Source: Panulirus ornatus
Lineage: Eukaryota > Arthropoda > Malacostraca > Decapoda > Palinuridae
NCBI RefSeq assembly: GCF_036320965.1
Contig: NC_092225.1
Coordinates: forward strand, 79,112,113 to 79,176,112
Reading direction: 5' to 3'
DNA: 64,000 nucleotides
In this document: piece by piece, positions 33,018-43,431 of the stretch
How the letters are laid out: every line of letters begins with the position of its first letter
Numbering within the stretch: the first letter of the stretch is position 1
Translations under genes and position numbers: made by a program
The notes under the pieces: model-generated
Told to the model about the DNA's origin: nothing
Database searches by the model: none
What the model saw: only the letters and a program-made list of their open reading frames with translations

Positions 33018-35756
33018 TCTATGAATTCTAGACTGATGTGGGTAAAAATTAAAGATGGGTGATTATTAGTGCTAATGAACCTGGCTTGGACATAAGAAAA
33101 ATCATGAAAGGTAATTGTTTTGGGAGCAGCTGAGTGAGTGTGTCAGTTTTGATACAAGAGAATGGGGATCAGTGATGGGTGATTTGAAAGAGAAGATCAA
33201 TTGTGTGGCAGCCGTGCATTAAATTAGGTGGCATGAGGTATTCAGTATTATGAAAGGAAATGGTGAACAGTTTGTGGAGTTATGTGTTGATTGGGTGATT
33301 GGTATTACCTGCTTCAAATTGAATGACATACATATGTATGCAAGTAGGGAAGATGATCAGCAGGCATTACTGGATCACATACTAATTGATAGGCATGGAA
33401 AAGAGAGACATTTGAATGGAAACATGTTGAGAGGGGGCAGTTGGTGGGATATCTGACCACTATCTTGTGGAAGCAAGGGTGAAGATTTGTAGAGGTTTCA
33501 GGAGAAAATGATACTGGTGAGAAGAGAGTGGTGAAATTAAGCAAGCCTAGGGCAAAAAAACTGTAATAATACCATAAGAGACTGAATGAAGAATGGCAAA
33601 ATGTGAGAGTAAATGAAGCAGGGAGAGTGAGCAAGGAATGGGAGGTATTTATGGAAGTAGGGCTATCATTTGCAAGAGATACATATGGCATGTGGGAGGT
33701 TGGCAGATCAGAGAGGGTGGGATGAAGAAATAAAGTTGCCAGTGAAAGAGAAAAGGGAGGCTTTTGGGTAGTATTCAAAGAGAAGGATTGCAAATGATTG
33801 GGAAATGTATAAGAGAAAGTGGCAGGTCAAGAGGAGGGTGAAGCAGTTGAAAAAGAAGGCAAATGAGAGCTGGGTTAATCAAAAATCATTAAACTTTATG
33901 GAGAATAAGATTTTTTGGAAGAAGGTTAATAATGTGCATAAGACAACAAAACAAATAGTCACATCGTTGAAGTGGGGTGAAAGGAGAAGTGGTAATAGAT
34001 CATGATGAATGTCTGATGACAGGGTGGCAGGTGGAGAGTGTTTGGGTCTGGGTGGTTTGTATGCTGAAAGTCATGAATAAGTGTTTGCTGGAGAGAAGTA
34101 GTGAAAGCCTAACAATGAGTGATGAGTGGCAAGACAGCTGGAGTGGATGGTATTGCAGCTGAATTTATTTTAAAAGTAAGGGGTGGCTGTGTTGCCGATT
34201 GGCTAGTTAGGATTTTCAATGCATGTATGGATCATGATAAGGTGCCTCAGGATTGGTGAAAAGCATACATAGTGCCACTGCATAAAAGCAAGTGGGGACA
34301 GAGGTGAGCATTCAAACAAAACAGGTATAAATTTATTAAGCATATCTAGCAAGTTGTAAAATTGTATAAGAGGGTAGTAATTGGGTAAGTAAAGGCATGT
34401 ATAGAGCACCAGACTGTGGAGGAACAGCACGGTTTCAAATGGAGTGCAGGATGTGTGTGACAAGTATTTGCACTGAAAAATGTGTCAGAGAAATACATAA
34501 AGAAACATTTTTATGTGGCAATTATGGATCTGGAGACAGCATATGATCAAGTTGACAGAGGAGCCTTATGGAAGATCTTAACAATAAAAGGAGTAGGAGG
34601 AAAGCTGCCTGAAGGAGTTAGAAGTTATTAACAAGAGTGTAAGGCATATGTTTAAGTAGAATGAGAGGAGAGTGAATGATTTCAAGTGAAGGTTGGTTTC
34701 CAGTAGGAATGTGTGATGTCACCATTGATGTTTAATTTGTTTACGGATAGGGTGCTGTGGGAGGTAAATGCAAGAGTCTTGGAAAGAAGAGTGAGTATGC
34801 AGACTATGGGGGATGAAAGGGCCTGAGAAAAGAGTCAAGTGTTGTTCCCTGATAATATAGCACCAGTGGTAGATTTAAGTGTGAAACTGCAGAAGTTGGT
34901 GACTGAGTTTGAAAGGGTGTGCAAAAGGAGGAACCTGAGAGTAAATGTGAATAAGGCAAGGTTATTAAATTCAGCAGAGCTGAGGGACAGGTTAGATGGG
35001 GTGTGAGTAAGACTGTAAAAATACTGAAGGAAATGAAGTGTTTTAGATACCCAAAAGTGGACATGGCAGTGAATGTAACTAAGGAAGTGGAAGCGAGTCA
35101 GAGTGGATGAGGGGGTGAAGGTTCTGGGAGCTCTAAAGAATAAGGGGAAAGAGAGAGTGTTATCTGAGAGGGCAAAAATGGGCCTGTTTGAAGGCATAGT
35201 AGTCCCATCATTATTATACAGATGTGAGGCATGGACTACATACAAGATTGTGCAGAAAGGGTGGGCATGTTAGAAACAAAATGTTTGAGAACAATATGAG
35301 GTGTTAAGTGGTTTGATCAAGTAAGTAATGAAAGGGTATGATAGAGGTGTGATTATAAAGATAGAGTGGTTGAAAGAGCTGAAGAGGGTATGATGAAATG
35401 ATCTGGATATATAAAGAAAATTAGTGTCAGAAGTGGAGGGAAAAAGGAGAACAGGCAGACCAGGTTAGAGATGGAAGGATGGAGTGAAAAAGATATTGAG
35501 CAATTGAGGCATGAACATGCAAGAGGGTGAAAGGTGTGCATGAGACAGAGTGAACTGGAATGATGTGGTATAGAGGAGTTGACATGCTGTCAGTGGACTC
35601 ACCCAGGGCATATGAAGCATCCAGGGTAACCTATGGAAAAGTCTGTGGGGCCTGGTTGTGGATAGGGAGCATTACACATAACAGCTAGAGAAGGATTTGA
35701 GAAGATTAAGCTTTTCTTTGTCTGTTCCTGATATTACCTCGCTAACTCGATTAACA
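33018..35756 (+). mobile_element. old LINE-A relative, duplication copy 2 and beyond
   Basis: Same insertion as 28495-30474, but continuing past the duplication breakpoint (34947) to the C-terminal domain and a 3' UTR ending at about 35756 (ATTACCTCGCTAACTCG, a decayed terminal hairpin). Motif C has decayed to FPDNIAPV. Frames are short and broken throughout. Confidence 0.78.
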
Positions 35757-36243
35757 GCAATCAAGTATGAAAGAAAATGAAAAAAAGAAAAATGACATGA
35801 GAGCACCCATACACAGATTAAGGAGGAGAGATGATACCCTTACCATGAATGATGAAGCAGTAGAAGTGCTTCCTTTTACCAAGACAGCAACTGATCTCTT
35901 TGAAGAAAACATCCTAGTAATGAATCATTTTCATGTTAGTTTAAGTTCAATCAAAGACATCCTCGATGAGGCTAATATGCATAAACCTATTGGTCCAGTT
36001 GGTATGCATCCCGAGATCTTAGGTGAGGCCATAGAGAAACTGGCTGAACCCCTGACTCTCTTATTCAATATGTCACTCAAGAGTGGAATTAATCCTCATG
36101 ACTGATAGAAACTACATATGCTGCAATTAATAAAAAGGGAAGACAAAAAAAGAACTAAGTAATTATAGACCAATCTCACTAACCTTACATGTAGTTAAGA
36201 TATTGGAAAAACTAAAGAAAAAATAAATAAATGCATTTTAATT
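35757..36243 (+). pseudogene. Jockey/CR1-like RT, 5' part, interrupted by LINE-A
   Basis: 112 codons are open (35767-36105): linker then fingers (DEANMHKPIGPVGMHPEILG, EPLTLLFNMSLKSGINPHDW), continuing in broken frames to NYRPISLTLHVVKILEKL near 36160-36215. The last residues precede motif A. The remaining RT appears after the LINE-A copy, at 37749. Confidence 0.75.
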
Positions 36244-36253
36244 ATTTTAATTA

Positions 36254-37280
36254 TGGTGTGGGAGGCAAGTTGTTAGAAGCAGTGAAAAGTTTTTATCGAG
36301 GATGTAAGGCACGTGTACGTGTAGGAAGAGAGGAAAGAGATTGGTTCTCAGTGAATGTAGGTTTGCGGCAGGGGTGTGTGATGTCTCCATGGTTGTTTAA
36401 TTTCTTCATGGATGGGGTTGTTAGGGAGGTGAATGCAAGAGTTTTGGAAAGAGGGGCAAGTATGAAGTCTGTTGGGGATGAGAGAGCTTGGGAAGTGAGT
36501 CAGTTGTTGTTCGCTGATGATACAGCGCTGGTGGCTGATTCATGTGAGAAACTGCAGAAGCTGGTGACTGAGTTTGGTAAAGTGTGTGAAAGAAGAAAGT
36601 TAAGAGTAAATGTGAATAAGAGCAAGGTTATTAGGTACAGTAGGGTTGAGGGTCAAGTCAATTGGGAGGTAAGTTTGAATGGAGAAAAACTGGAGGAAGT
36701 AAAGTGTTTTAGATATCTGGGAGTGGATCTGGCAGCAGATGGAACCATGGAAGCGGAAGTGAATCATAGGGTGGGGGAGGGGCCGAAAATCCTGGGAGCC
36801 TTGAAGAATGTGTGGAAGTCGAGAACATTATCTCGGAAAGCAAAAATGGGTATGTTTGAAGGAATAGTGGTTCCAACAATGATGTATGGTTGCGAGGCGT
36901 GGGCTATGGATAGAGTTGTGCGCAGGAGGGTGGATGTGCTGGAAATGAGATGTTTGAGGACAATGTGTGGTGTGAGGTGGTTTGATCGAGTAAGTAATGT
37001 GAGGGTGAGAGAGATGTGTGGAAATAAAAAGAGCGTGGTTGAGAGAGCAGAAGAGGGTGTTTTGAAATGGTTTGGGCACATGGAGAGAATGAGTGAGGAA
37101 AGATTGACCAAGAGGATATATGTGTCGGAGGTGGAGGGAACGAGGAGAAGTGGGAGACCAAATTGGAGGTGGAAAGATGGAGTGAAAGAGATTTTGAGTG
37201 ATCGGGGCCTGAACATGCAGGAGGGTGAAAGGCGGGCAAGGAATAGAGTGAATTGGATCGATGTGGTATACCGGGGTTGA
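36254..37280 (+). pseudogene. LINE-A RT palm/thumb and C-terminal domain, uninterrupted
   Basis: This frame is open from the truncation point to the natural stop after NWIDVVYRG: motif B QGCVMSPWLFNFFMD, motif C LLFADDTALVADS, thumb CFRYLGVDLAADG, LYGCEAWAMDR (here MMYGCEAW) and C-terminal WFGHMERMSEERLTKR. The endonuclease, fingers and motif A are missing, so it cannot act alone. Lack of stops suggests a recent insertion. Confidence 0.85.
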
Positions 37281-37738
37281 TGTGCTGTCAGTGGATTGAA
37301 TCAGGGCATGTGAAGCATCTGGGGTAAACCAGGGAAAGTAGTGTGGGGCATGGATGTGGAAAGGGAGCTGTGGTTTCGGGCATTATTGCATGACAGCTAG
37401 AGACTGAATGTGAACGAATGGAGCCTTTGTTGTCTTTTCCTAGCGCTACCTCACACACATGAGGGGGGAGGGGGATGGTATTCCATGTGTGGCGAGGTGG
37501 CGATGGGAATGAATAAAGGCAGACAGTGTGAATTGTGTGCATGGGTATATATGTACGTGTCTGTGTGTGCATATATATGTGTACATTAAGATGTATAGAT
37601 ATGTATATTTGCGTGTGTGGACGTGTATGTATATACATGTGTATGGGGGTGGGTTGGGCCATTTCTTTCGTCTGTTTCCTTGCGCTACCTCGCAGACGCG
37701 GGAGACAGCGACAAAGCAAATTAAATAAATAAATAAAT
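36254..37738 (+). mobile_element. LINE-A, 5'-truncated, long 3' UTR, 10-bp target duplication
   Basis: It begins at YGVGGKLLEAVKSFYRG and ends with a (TAAA)n tail. ATTTTAATTA occurs directly before it (36244-36253) and directly after its tail (37739-37748), a clean target-site duplication. The host sequence is a Jockey/CR1-like RT. It carries the older markers RRSGRPNW and EILSDRG. Confidence 0.92.
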
Positions 37739-37748
37739 ATTTTAATTA

Positions 37749-38760
37749 ACGAGTTACTTTTTAATGTCAAGACATTCAGAAGATCATGTCGTACCATTTC
37801 ATTGCAATTATCGGAAGATTGGCCATTAATGGATGACTAGAATGAACCATTGGATATATTTTGATTTTATGAAAGCCTGGAGTGAGTGGGAACATACTTA
37901 GGTGAACAGAAGCTTTTCTGACCGGCAAAAAACTGTATCTCATTACTGGGAAAAAATCATCAAGGAAAACTGTTCTGAATGGTGTACATCAAGAAACTAT
38001 TCTTGGACCAATCTTGTTCCTAATATACATTCAAGACCTCCCAAAAAAGGTGAAATCATAGTGCAAGATATTTGCTGGGGATACATGAATCTATAACCAA
38101 ATCAACAAAGCATCAGTCAGAAACATGGATGACAGAGTTTAACAATGATAAATGCAAAGATATGCCTTGTGGATGTAACAGTCCAATAACAACATATGCT
38201 ATGAATGGAAGAGACAATTTTAGTAGATGAGGAGAAATACCAAAAATCTAAAAAGTTTCCAACGGTGTTACTGTAATAATCAAAAAGGCTAAAAGGATGC
38301 TGCAAATAATAAACAACTCACTCAAGTATTTTATTTCCTGAAACAATGAGTATTTTGTAAAAGACATATACAAGACCCTAGCGGAGTCTGCTGTCCAGGT
38401 TTGGTAACCCTACTGAAAGAAAGTATATCAGTATGATTGAAAGAGTACAACGATGTGCCGCGAAGCTAATCCCAGAACTAAGAGAATTAACACATAAAAA
38501 AAGACTTAGAAAACTGGATATGACAAGACAAAACTATTTGAAAAAAACAGGAATAATTTAAGAGGAAGTATGCTATAAAGTAGCAAAGCAATAAAAAATA
38601 TTAGGAAGCAATTCTTCTCTCAAGAGTGATGGATGGCTGGAATCAGATTCCAGACTATATGGTCAGCTCAGACACTGTCAGCTAACTTTAGAAGACATGA
38701 CATGACATGATGAGAAATTAAAATGAGTATTGTGATATACAGAGACAAGTAACTAAGGTA
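37749..38760 (+). pseudogene. Jockey/CR1-like RT, 3' part
   Basis: It continues the RT of 35757-36243 after the LINE-A: SFSDRQKTVSHYWEK (about 37912), a decayed motif B/C region, then FNNDKCKDMPCGCNSPITTY near 38135 and IKKAKRMLQIINNSLKYF near 38280, and the C-terminal RTKRINT.KKT region near 38480. Stops are frequent. Confidence 0.65.
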
Positions 38761-38769
38761 GGTGAGAAA

Positions 38770-39311
38770 ATACCAATAAGTGCAATTTTAGTCTTGCATA
38801 TTTCTACTGTTAGGGTGGAAGCAGCTTGGATGAACATCTGCGAAAAAGTTATTCAGATTATGTAGAAAGTTCTCCCTCATTCAACACAAAATAAAACTAG
38901 CCAGAGAAAATAAAACTCTGAACCTAATTTTTCCAAATAATGTGCACCTAATATGTGACATTACCATCTCAAACACCTTATCCTTTGATAACAACCTAAT
39001 GGACATAAAAACAAGTTTGGATGCTTAACCACCTAAAGACAATGCAAGTAACAACAGAGGTGTTTTCAGTAATTTCAGTTTTAGTGAATAATAGTTGGAT
39101 AAATTGGGAAAATGTGATCTATAAGATGTTTGCAACACAATGGGAAACCCTGCTGATTACCAAATCAGAGGAGTGTGTTACAAAATGACATGATCACTAT
39201 GGTAGACATACACCAGCAAGGAGAAACTACAAGAGGTTTGGGTTTGAATGAATAAGCACTTTAGCACTTTACAGCAAACCTATCAAGTGAATTATTGGAA
39301 CTAGAACATAA
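38770..39311 (+). pseudogene. endonuclease C-terminal fragment of a non-LTR element
   Basis: The plus-strand frame includes LIFPNNVHLICDITISNTLS then FDNNLMDIKTSLDA (38915-39027). It resembles the end of an APE endonuclease, with the SDH motif changed to FDN. It probably belongs to another non-LTR copy. The flanks carry nothing else recognisable. Confidence 0.45.
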
Positions 39312-40167
39312 AATGGAGAAAAACTGGAGGAAGTGAACTGTTTTAGATATCTGGGAGTGGATTTGGCAGCGGATGGAACCGTGGAAGCAGAAGTGAATCA
39401 TAGGGTGGGGAGGGGGCGAAAGTTCTCAGAGTGTTGAAGAATGTGTGGAAGTCGAGAACATTATCTCGGAAAGCAAAAATGGGAATGTTTGAAGGAATAG
39501 TGGTTCCAACAATGTTATATGGTTGCGGGGCATGGGCTATAGATAGAGTTGTGCGGAGGAGGGTGGATGTGCTGGAAATGAGATGTTTGAGGACAATATG
39601 TGGTGTGAGGTGGTTTGATCAAGCAAGTAATAATTGGGTAAGAGATGTGTGGTAATAAAAAGAGTGTGGTTGAGAAAGCAGAAGAGGGCGTTTTGAAATG
39701 GTTTGGTCACATGGAGAAAATGAGTGAGGAAAGATTGACCAAGAAGGATATATGTGTCAGAGGTGGAGGGAATGAGGAGAAGTGGAAGACCAAATTGGAG
39801 GTGGAAAGACGGAGTTAAAAAGATTTTGAGTGATTGGGGCCTAAACATGCAGGAGGGTAAAAGGCGTGCAAGGAATAGAATGAATTGGAACGATGTGGTA
39901 TACCGGGGTCGACGTGCTGTCAATGGATTAAACCGGGGCATGTGAAGTGTCAGGGGTAAACCATGGAAAGTTCTGTGGGGCCTGGAAGTGGAAAGGGACC
40001 TGTGGTTTCGTTGCATTATTACATGACAGCTAGAGACTGAGTGTGAACGAATGTGGCCTTTGTTGTCTTTTCCTAGCGCTACCTCATGCATATGAAGGGG
40101 GAGGGGGTTGTTATTTCATGTGTGGCAGGGTGGCGATGGGAATGAATAAAAGCAGACAATGAATTAT
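39312..40167 (+). mobile_element. LINE-A, 5'-truncated, part 1 (split by a later LINE-A)
   Basis: It starts at NGEKLEEVNCFRYLGVDLAA, with the C-terminal domain in shifted frames (39431-39655, 39754-39945) and a long 3' UTR to ATGAATTAT at 40167. The remaining 3' UTR resumes at 41651 beyond the inserted minus-strand copy. Confidence 0.88.
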
Positions 40168-41650
40168 TTTTTTTTTTTTTTTGCTTTGTCGCTGTCTCCC
40201 GCATTTGCGAGGTAGCGCAAGGAAACAGACGAAAGAAACGGCCCAACCCACCCCCATACACATGTATATACATACGTCCACACACGCAAATATACATACC
40301 TACACAGCTTTCCATGGTTTACCCCAGACGCTTCACATGCCCTGATTCAATCCACTGACAGCACGTCAACCCCGGTATACCACATCGCTTCGATTCACTC
40401 TATTCCTTGCCCTCCTTTCACCCTCCTGCATGTTCAGGCCCCGATCACACAAAATCTTTTTCACTCCATCTTTCCACCTCCAATTTGGTCTCCCTCTTCT
40501 CCTCGTTCCCTCCACCTCCGACACATATATCCTCTTGGTCAATCTTTCCTCATTCATTCTCTCCATGTGCCCAAACCATTTCAAAACACCCTCATCTGCT
40601 CTCTCAACCACGCTCTTTTTATTTCCACACATCTCTCTTACCCTTACGTTACTTACTCGATCAAACCACCTCACACCACACATTGTCCTCAAACATCTCA
40701 TTTCCAGCACATCCATCCTCCTGCGCACAACTCTATCCATAGCCCACGCCTCGCAACCATACAACATTGTTGGAACCACTATTCCTTCAAACATACCCAT
40801 TTTTGCTTTCCGAGATAATGTTCTCGACTTCCACACATTCTTCAAGGCTCCCAGAATTTTCGCCCCCTCCCCCACCCTATGATCCACTTTCGCTTCCATG
40901 GTTCCATCCGCTGCCAGATCCACTCCCAGATATCTAAAACACTTCACTTCCTCCAGTTTTTCTCCATTCAAACTCACCTCCCAATTGACTTGACCCTCAA
41001 CCCTACTGTACCTAATAACCTTGCTCTTATTCACATTTACTCTTAACTTTCTTCTTTCACACACTTTACCAAACTCAGTCACCAGCTTCAGCAGTTTCTC
41101 ACATGAATCAGCCACCAGCGCTGTATCATCAGCGAACAACAACTGACTCACTTCCCAAGCTCTCTCATCCCCAACAGACTTCATACTTGCCCCTCTTTCC
41201 AAAACTCTTGCATTCACCTCCCTAACAACCCCATCCATAAACAAATTAAACAACCATGGAGACATCACACCCCTGCCGCAAACCTACATTCACTGAGAAC
41301 CAATCACTTTCCTCTCTTCCTACACGTACACATGCCTTACATCCTCGATAAAAACTTTTCACTGCTTCTAACAACTTGCCTCCCACACCATATATTCTTA
41401 ATACCTTCCACAGAGCATCTCTATCAACTCTATCATATGCCTTCTCCAGATAAATAAATGCTACATACAAATCCATTTGCTTTTCTAAGTATTTCTCACA
41501 TACATTCTTCAAAGCAAACACCTGATCCACACATCCTCTACCACTTCTGAAACCACACTGCTCTTCCCCAATCTGATGCTCTGTACATGCCTTCACCCTC
41601 TCAATCAATACCCTCCCATATAATTTACCAGGAATACTCAACAAACTTAT
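40168..41650 (-). mobile_element. LINE-A inserted into the 3' UTR of another LINE-A, 12-bp target duplication
   Basis: Minus strand with a 15-nt A tail, short 3' UTR and a 5' end at the LLSIPGKLYG block. ACAATGAATTAT is present on both sides (40156-40167 and 41651-41662). It is a young-subfamily copy (RRRGRPNW, ILCDRG) inside an older long-UTR copy, which fixes the relative age. Confidence 0.93.
40366..41268 (-). pseudogene. LINE-A motif B to C-terminus, 300 codons open
   Basis: It begins in motif B (MSPWLFNLFMDG), with motif C LLFADDTALVADS and an intact C-terminal domain to DVVYRG. A 2-bp deletion near 41270 separates it from the upstream frame (41246-41640), which carries fingers and a changed motif A (AFIYLEKAYDRVD, Asp to Tyr). 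The motif A change would itself inactivate the RT. Confidence 0.85.
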
Positions 41651-41852
41651 ACAATGAATTATGTACATGTGTATATATGTATATGTCTGTGTGTGTATAT
41701 ATATATGTATGCATTGAGATGTATAGGTATGTATATTTGTGTGTGTGGACGTGTATGTGTATACATGTGAATGTGGGTGGGTTGGGCCATTCTTTCGTCT
41801 GTTTCCTTGCACTACCTCACTAACGTGGGAGACAGCGACAAAGCAAAACATA

Positions 41853-41856
<4 letters not shown>
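41651..41856 (+). mobile_element. LINE-A, part 2 (rest of the split 3' UTR)
   Basis: It resumes the long 3' UTR from ACAATGAATTATGTACATG to the terminal hairpin (CACTACCTCACTAACGTGGG) and the tail GACAAAGCAAAAC. Confidence 0.9.

Positions 41857-41926
<70 letters not shown>
41857..41926. repeat. (TA)n microsatellite
   Basis: TA repeats between a LINE-A 3' tail and the tail of an opposite-strand short element. Confidence 0.95.
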
Positions 41927-41928
<2 letters not shown>

Positions 41929-42169
41929 TTTTTTTCTTTCAAACTATTTGCCATTTCCCGCGTTAGCGAGGTAGCATTAAGAACAGAGAACTGGGCCTTT
42001 GAAGGAATATCCTCACCTGGCCCCCTTCCCTGTTCCTTCTTTTGGAAAATAAAAAAAAAATAAAAAAAAACAAGAGGAGAGGATTTCCAGCCCCCCGCTA
42101 CCTCCCCTTTTAATCGCCTTCTACGACACGCAGGGAATACGTGGGAAGTATTCTTTCTCCCCTATCCCC

Positions 42170-42175
<6 letters not shown>
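41927..42175 (-). mobile_element. short non-autonomous element (LINE-A-derived), copy 3
   Basis: Complete minus-strand copy. Tail side at 41927-41975 (ATTTCCCGCGTTAGCGAGG), oligo-A/T middle at 42045-42070, head near 42120-42175 (CTACGACACGCAGGGAATAC, CCCTATCCCCAGGGAT). It is flanked by (TA)n on both sides. Confidence 0.85.

Positions 42176-42213
<38 letters not shown>
42176..42213. repeat. (TA)n microsatellite
   Basis: TA repeats joining the head of short element copy 3 to a 5'-truncated LINE-A. Confidence 0.95.
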
Positions 42214-42218
<5 letters not shown>

Positions 42219-43074
42219 AGCAAGGTTATTAGGTACAGTAGGGTTGAGGGTCCAGTCAATTGGGAGGTGAGTTTGAATGGAGAAAAACTGGAGGAAGTGA
42301 AGTGTTTTAGATATCTGGGAGTGGATCTGGCAGCGGATGGAACCATGGAAGCGGAAGTGGATCATAGGGTGGGGGAGGGGGCCAAAATCCTGGGGGCCTT
42401 GAAGAATGTGTGGAAGTCGAGAACATTATCTCGGAAAGCAAAAATGGGTATGTTTGAAGGAATAGTGGTTCCAACAATGTTGTATGGTTGCGAGGCGTGG
42501 GCTATGGATAGAGTTGTGCGCAGGAGGATGGATGTGCTGGAAATGAGATGTTTCAGGACAATGTGTGGTGTGAGGTGGTTTGATCGAGTGAGTAACGTAA
42601 GGGTAAGAGAGATGTGTGGAAATAAAAAGAGCATGGTTGAGAGAGCAGAAGAGGGTGTTTTGAAGTGGTTTGGGCACATGGAGAGGATGAGTGAGGAAAG
42701 ATTGACCAAGAGGATATATGTGTCGGAGGTGGAGGGAACAAGGAGAAGAGGGAGACCAAATTGGAGGTGGAAAGATGGAGTGAAAAAGATTTTGTGTGAT
42801 CGGGGCCTGAACATGCAGGAGGGTGAAAGGAGGGCAAGGAATAGAGTGAATTGGAGCGATGTGGTATACCGGGGTTGACGTGCAGTCAGTGGATTGAAGC
42901 AAGGCATGTGAAGCGTCTGGGGTAAACCATGGAAAGCTGTGTAGGCATGTATATTTGCGTGTGTGGACGTATGTATATACATGTGTATGGGGGGAGGGGG
43001 TTGGGCCATTTCTTTCGTCTGTTTCCTTGCGCTACCTCGCAAACGCGGGAGACAGCGACAAAGTATAATAAATA
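42214..43074 (+). mobile_element. LINE-A, 5'-truncated in the thumb region, short 3' UTR
   Basis: It starts at NKSKVIRYSRVEG. The frame is open to the natural stop after SDVVYRG at 42878. The short 3' UTR and tail end at 43074. Young markers RRRGRPNW and ILCDRG are present. Only the thumb and C-terminal domain remain. Confidence 0.9.
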
Positions 43075-43077
43075 AAA

Positions 43078-43140
<63 letters not shown>
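43075..43140. repeat. (TA)n microsatellite
   Basis: A-rich tail merging into TA repeats. Confidence 0.95.
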
Positions 43141-43142
<2 letters not shown>

Positions 43143-43379
43143 TTTCTTTTATTTCATACTATTCACCATTTCCCGCATCAGCGAGGTAGCGTTAAGAACA
43201 GAGGACTGGGCCTTACAGGGAATACCCTCACCTGGCCCAATTCTCTGTTCCTTCTTTTAGAAAATTAAAAAAGAAACGAAAGGGGAGGATTTCCAGCCCC
43301 CCGCTACCTCCCCTTTTAGTCGCCTTCTACGACATGCAGGGAATACGTGGGAAGTACTCTTAATCCCCTATCCCCAGGG

Positions 43380-43382
<3 letters not shown>
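43141..43382 (-). mobile_element. short non-autonomous element (LINE-A-derived), copy 4
   Basis: Minus-strand full-length copy. Tail side ATTTCCCGCATCAGCGAGG near 43168, head near 43320-43382 (CTACGACATGCAGGGAATAC, CCCTATCCCCAGGGAT). It is flanked by (TA)n. Confidence 0.85.

Positions 43383-43428
<46 letters not shown>
43383..43428. repeat. (TA)n microsatellite
   Basis: TA repeats at the 3' tail of the next LINE-A copy. Confidence 0.95.

Positions 43429-43431
<3 letters not shown>

Larger units (their letters stand above)
30475..34947 (+). repeat. tandem segmental duplication, copy 2, interrupted by a young LINE-A
   Basis: 30475-30713 matches 28068-28330 and 32831-34947 matches 28331-30474. 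The 2.1 kb between is a minus-strand LINE-A. Copy 1 at 28321-28340 preserves the unoccupied site CTGCAAGGTATTGTTATT, which is the pre-insertion sequence. Confidence 0.8.
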
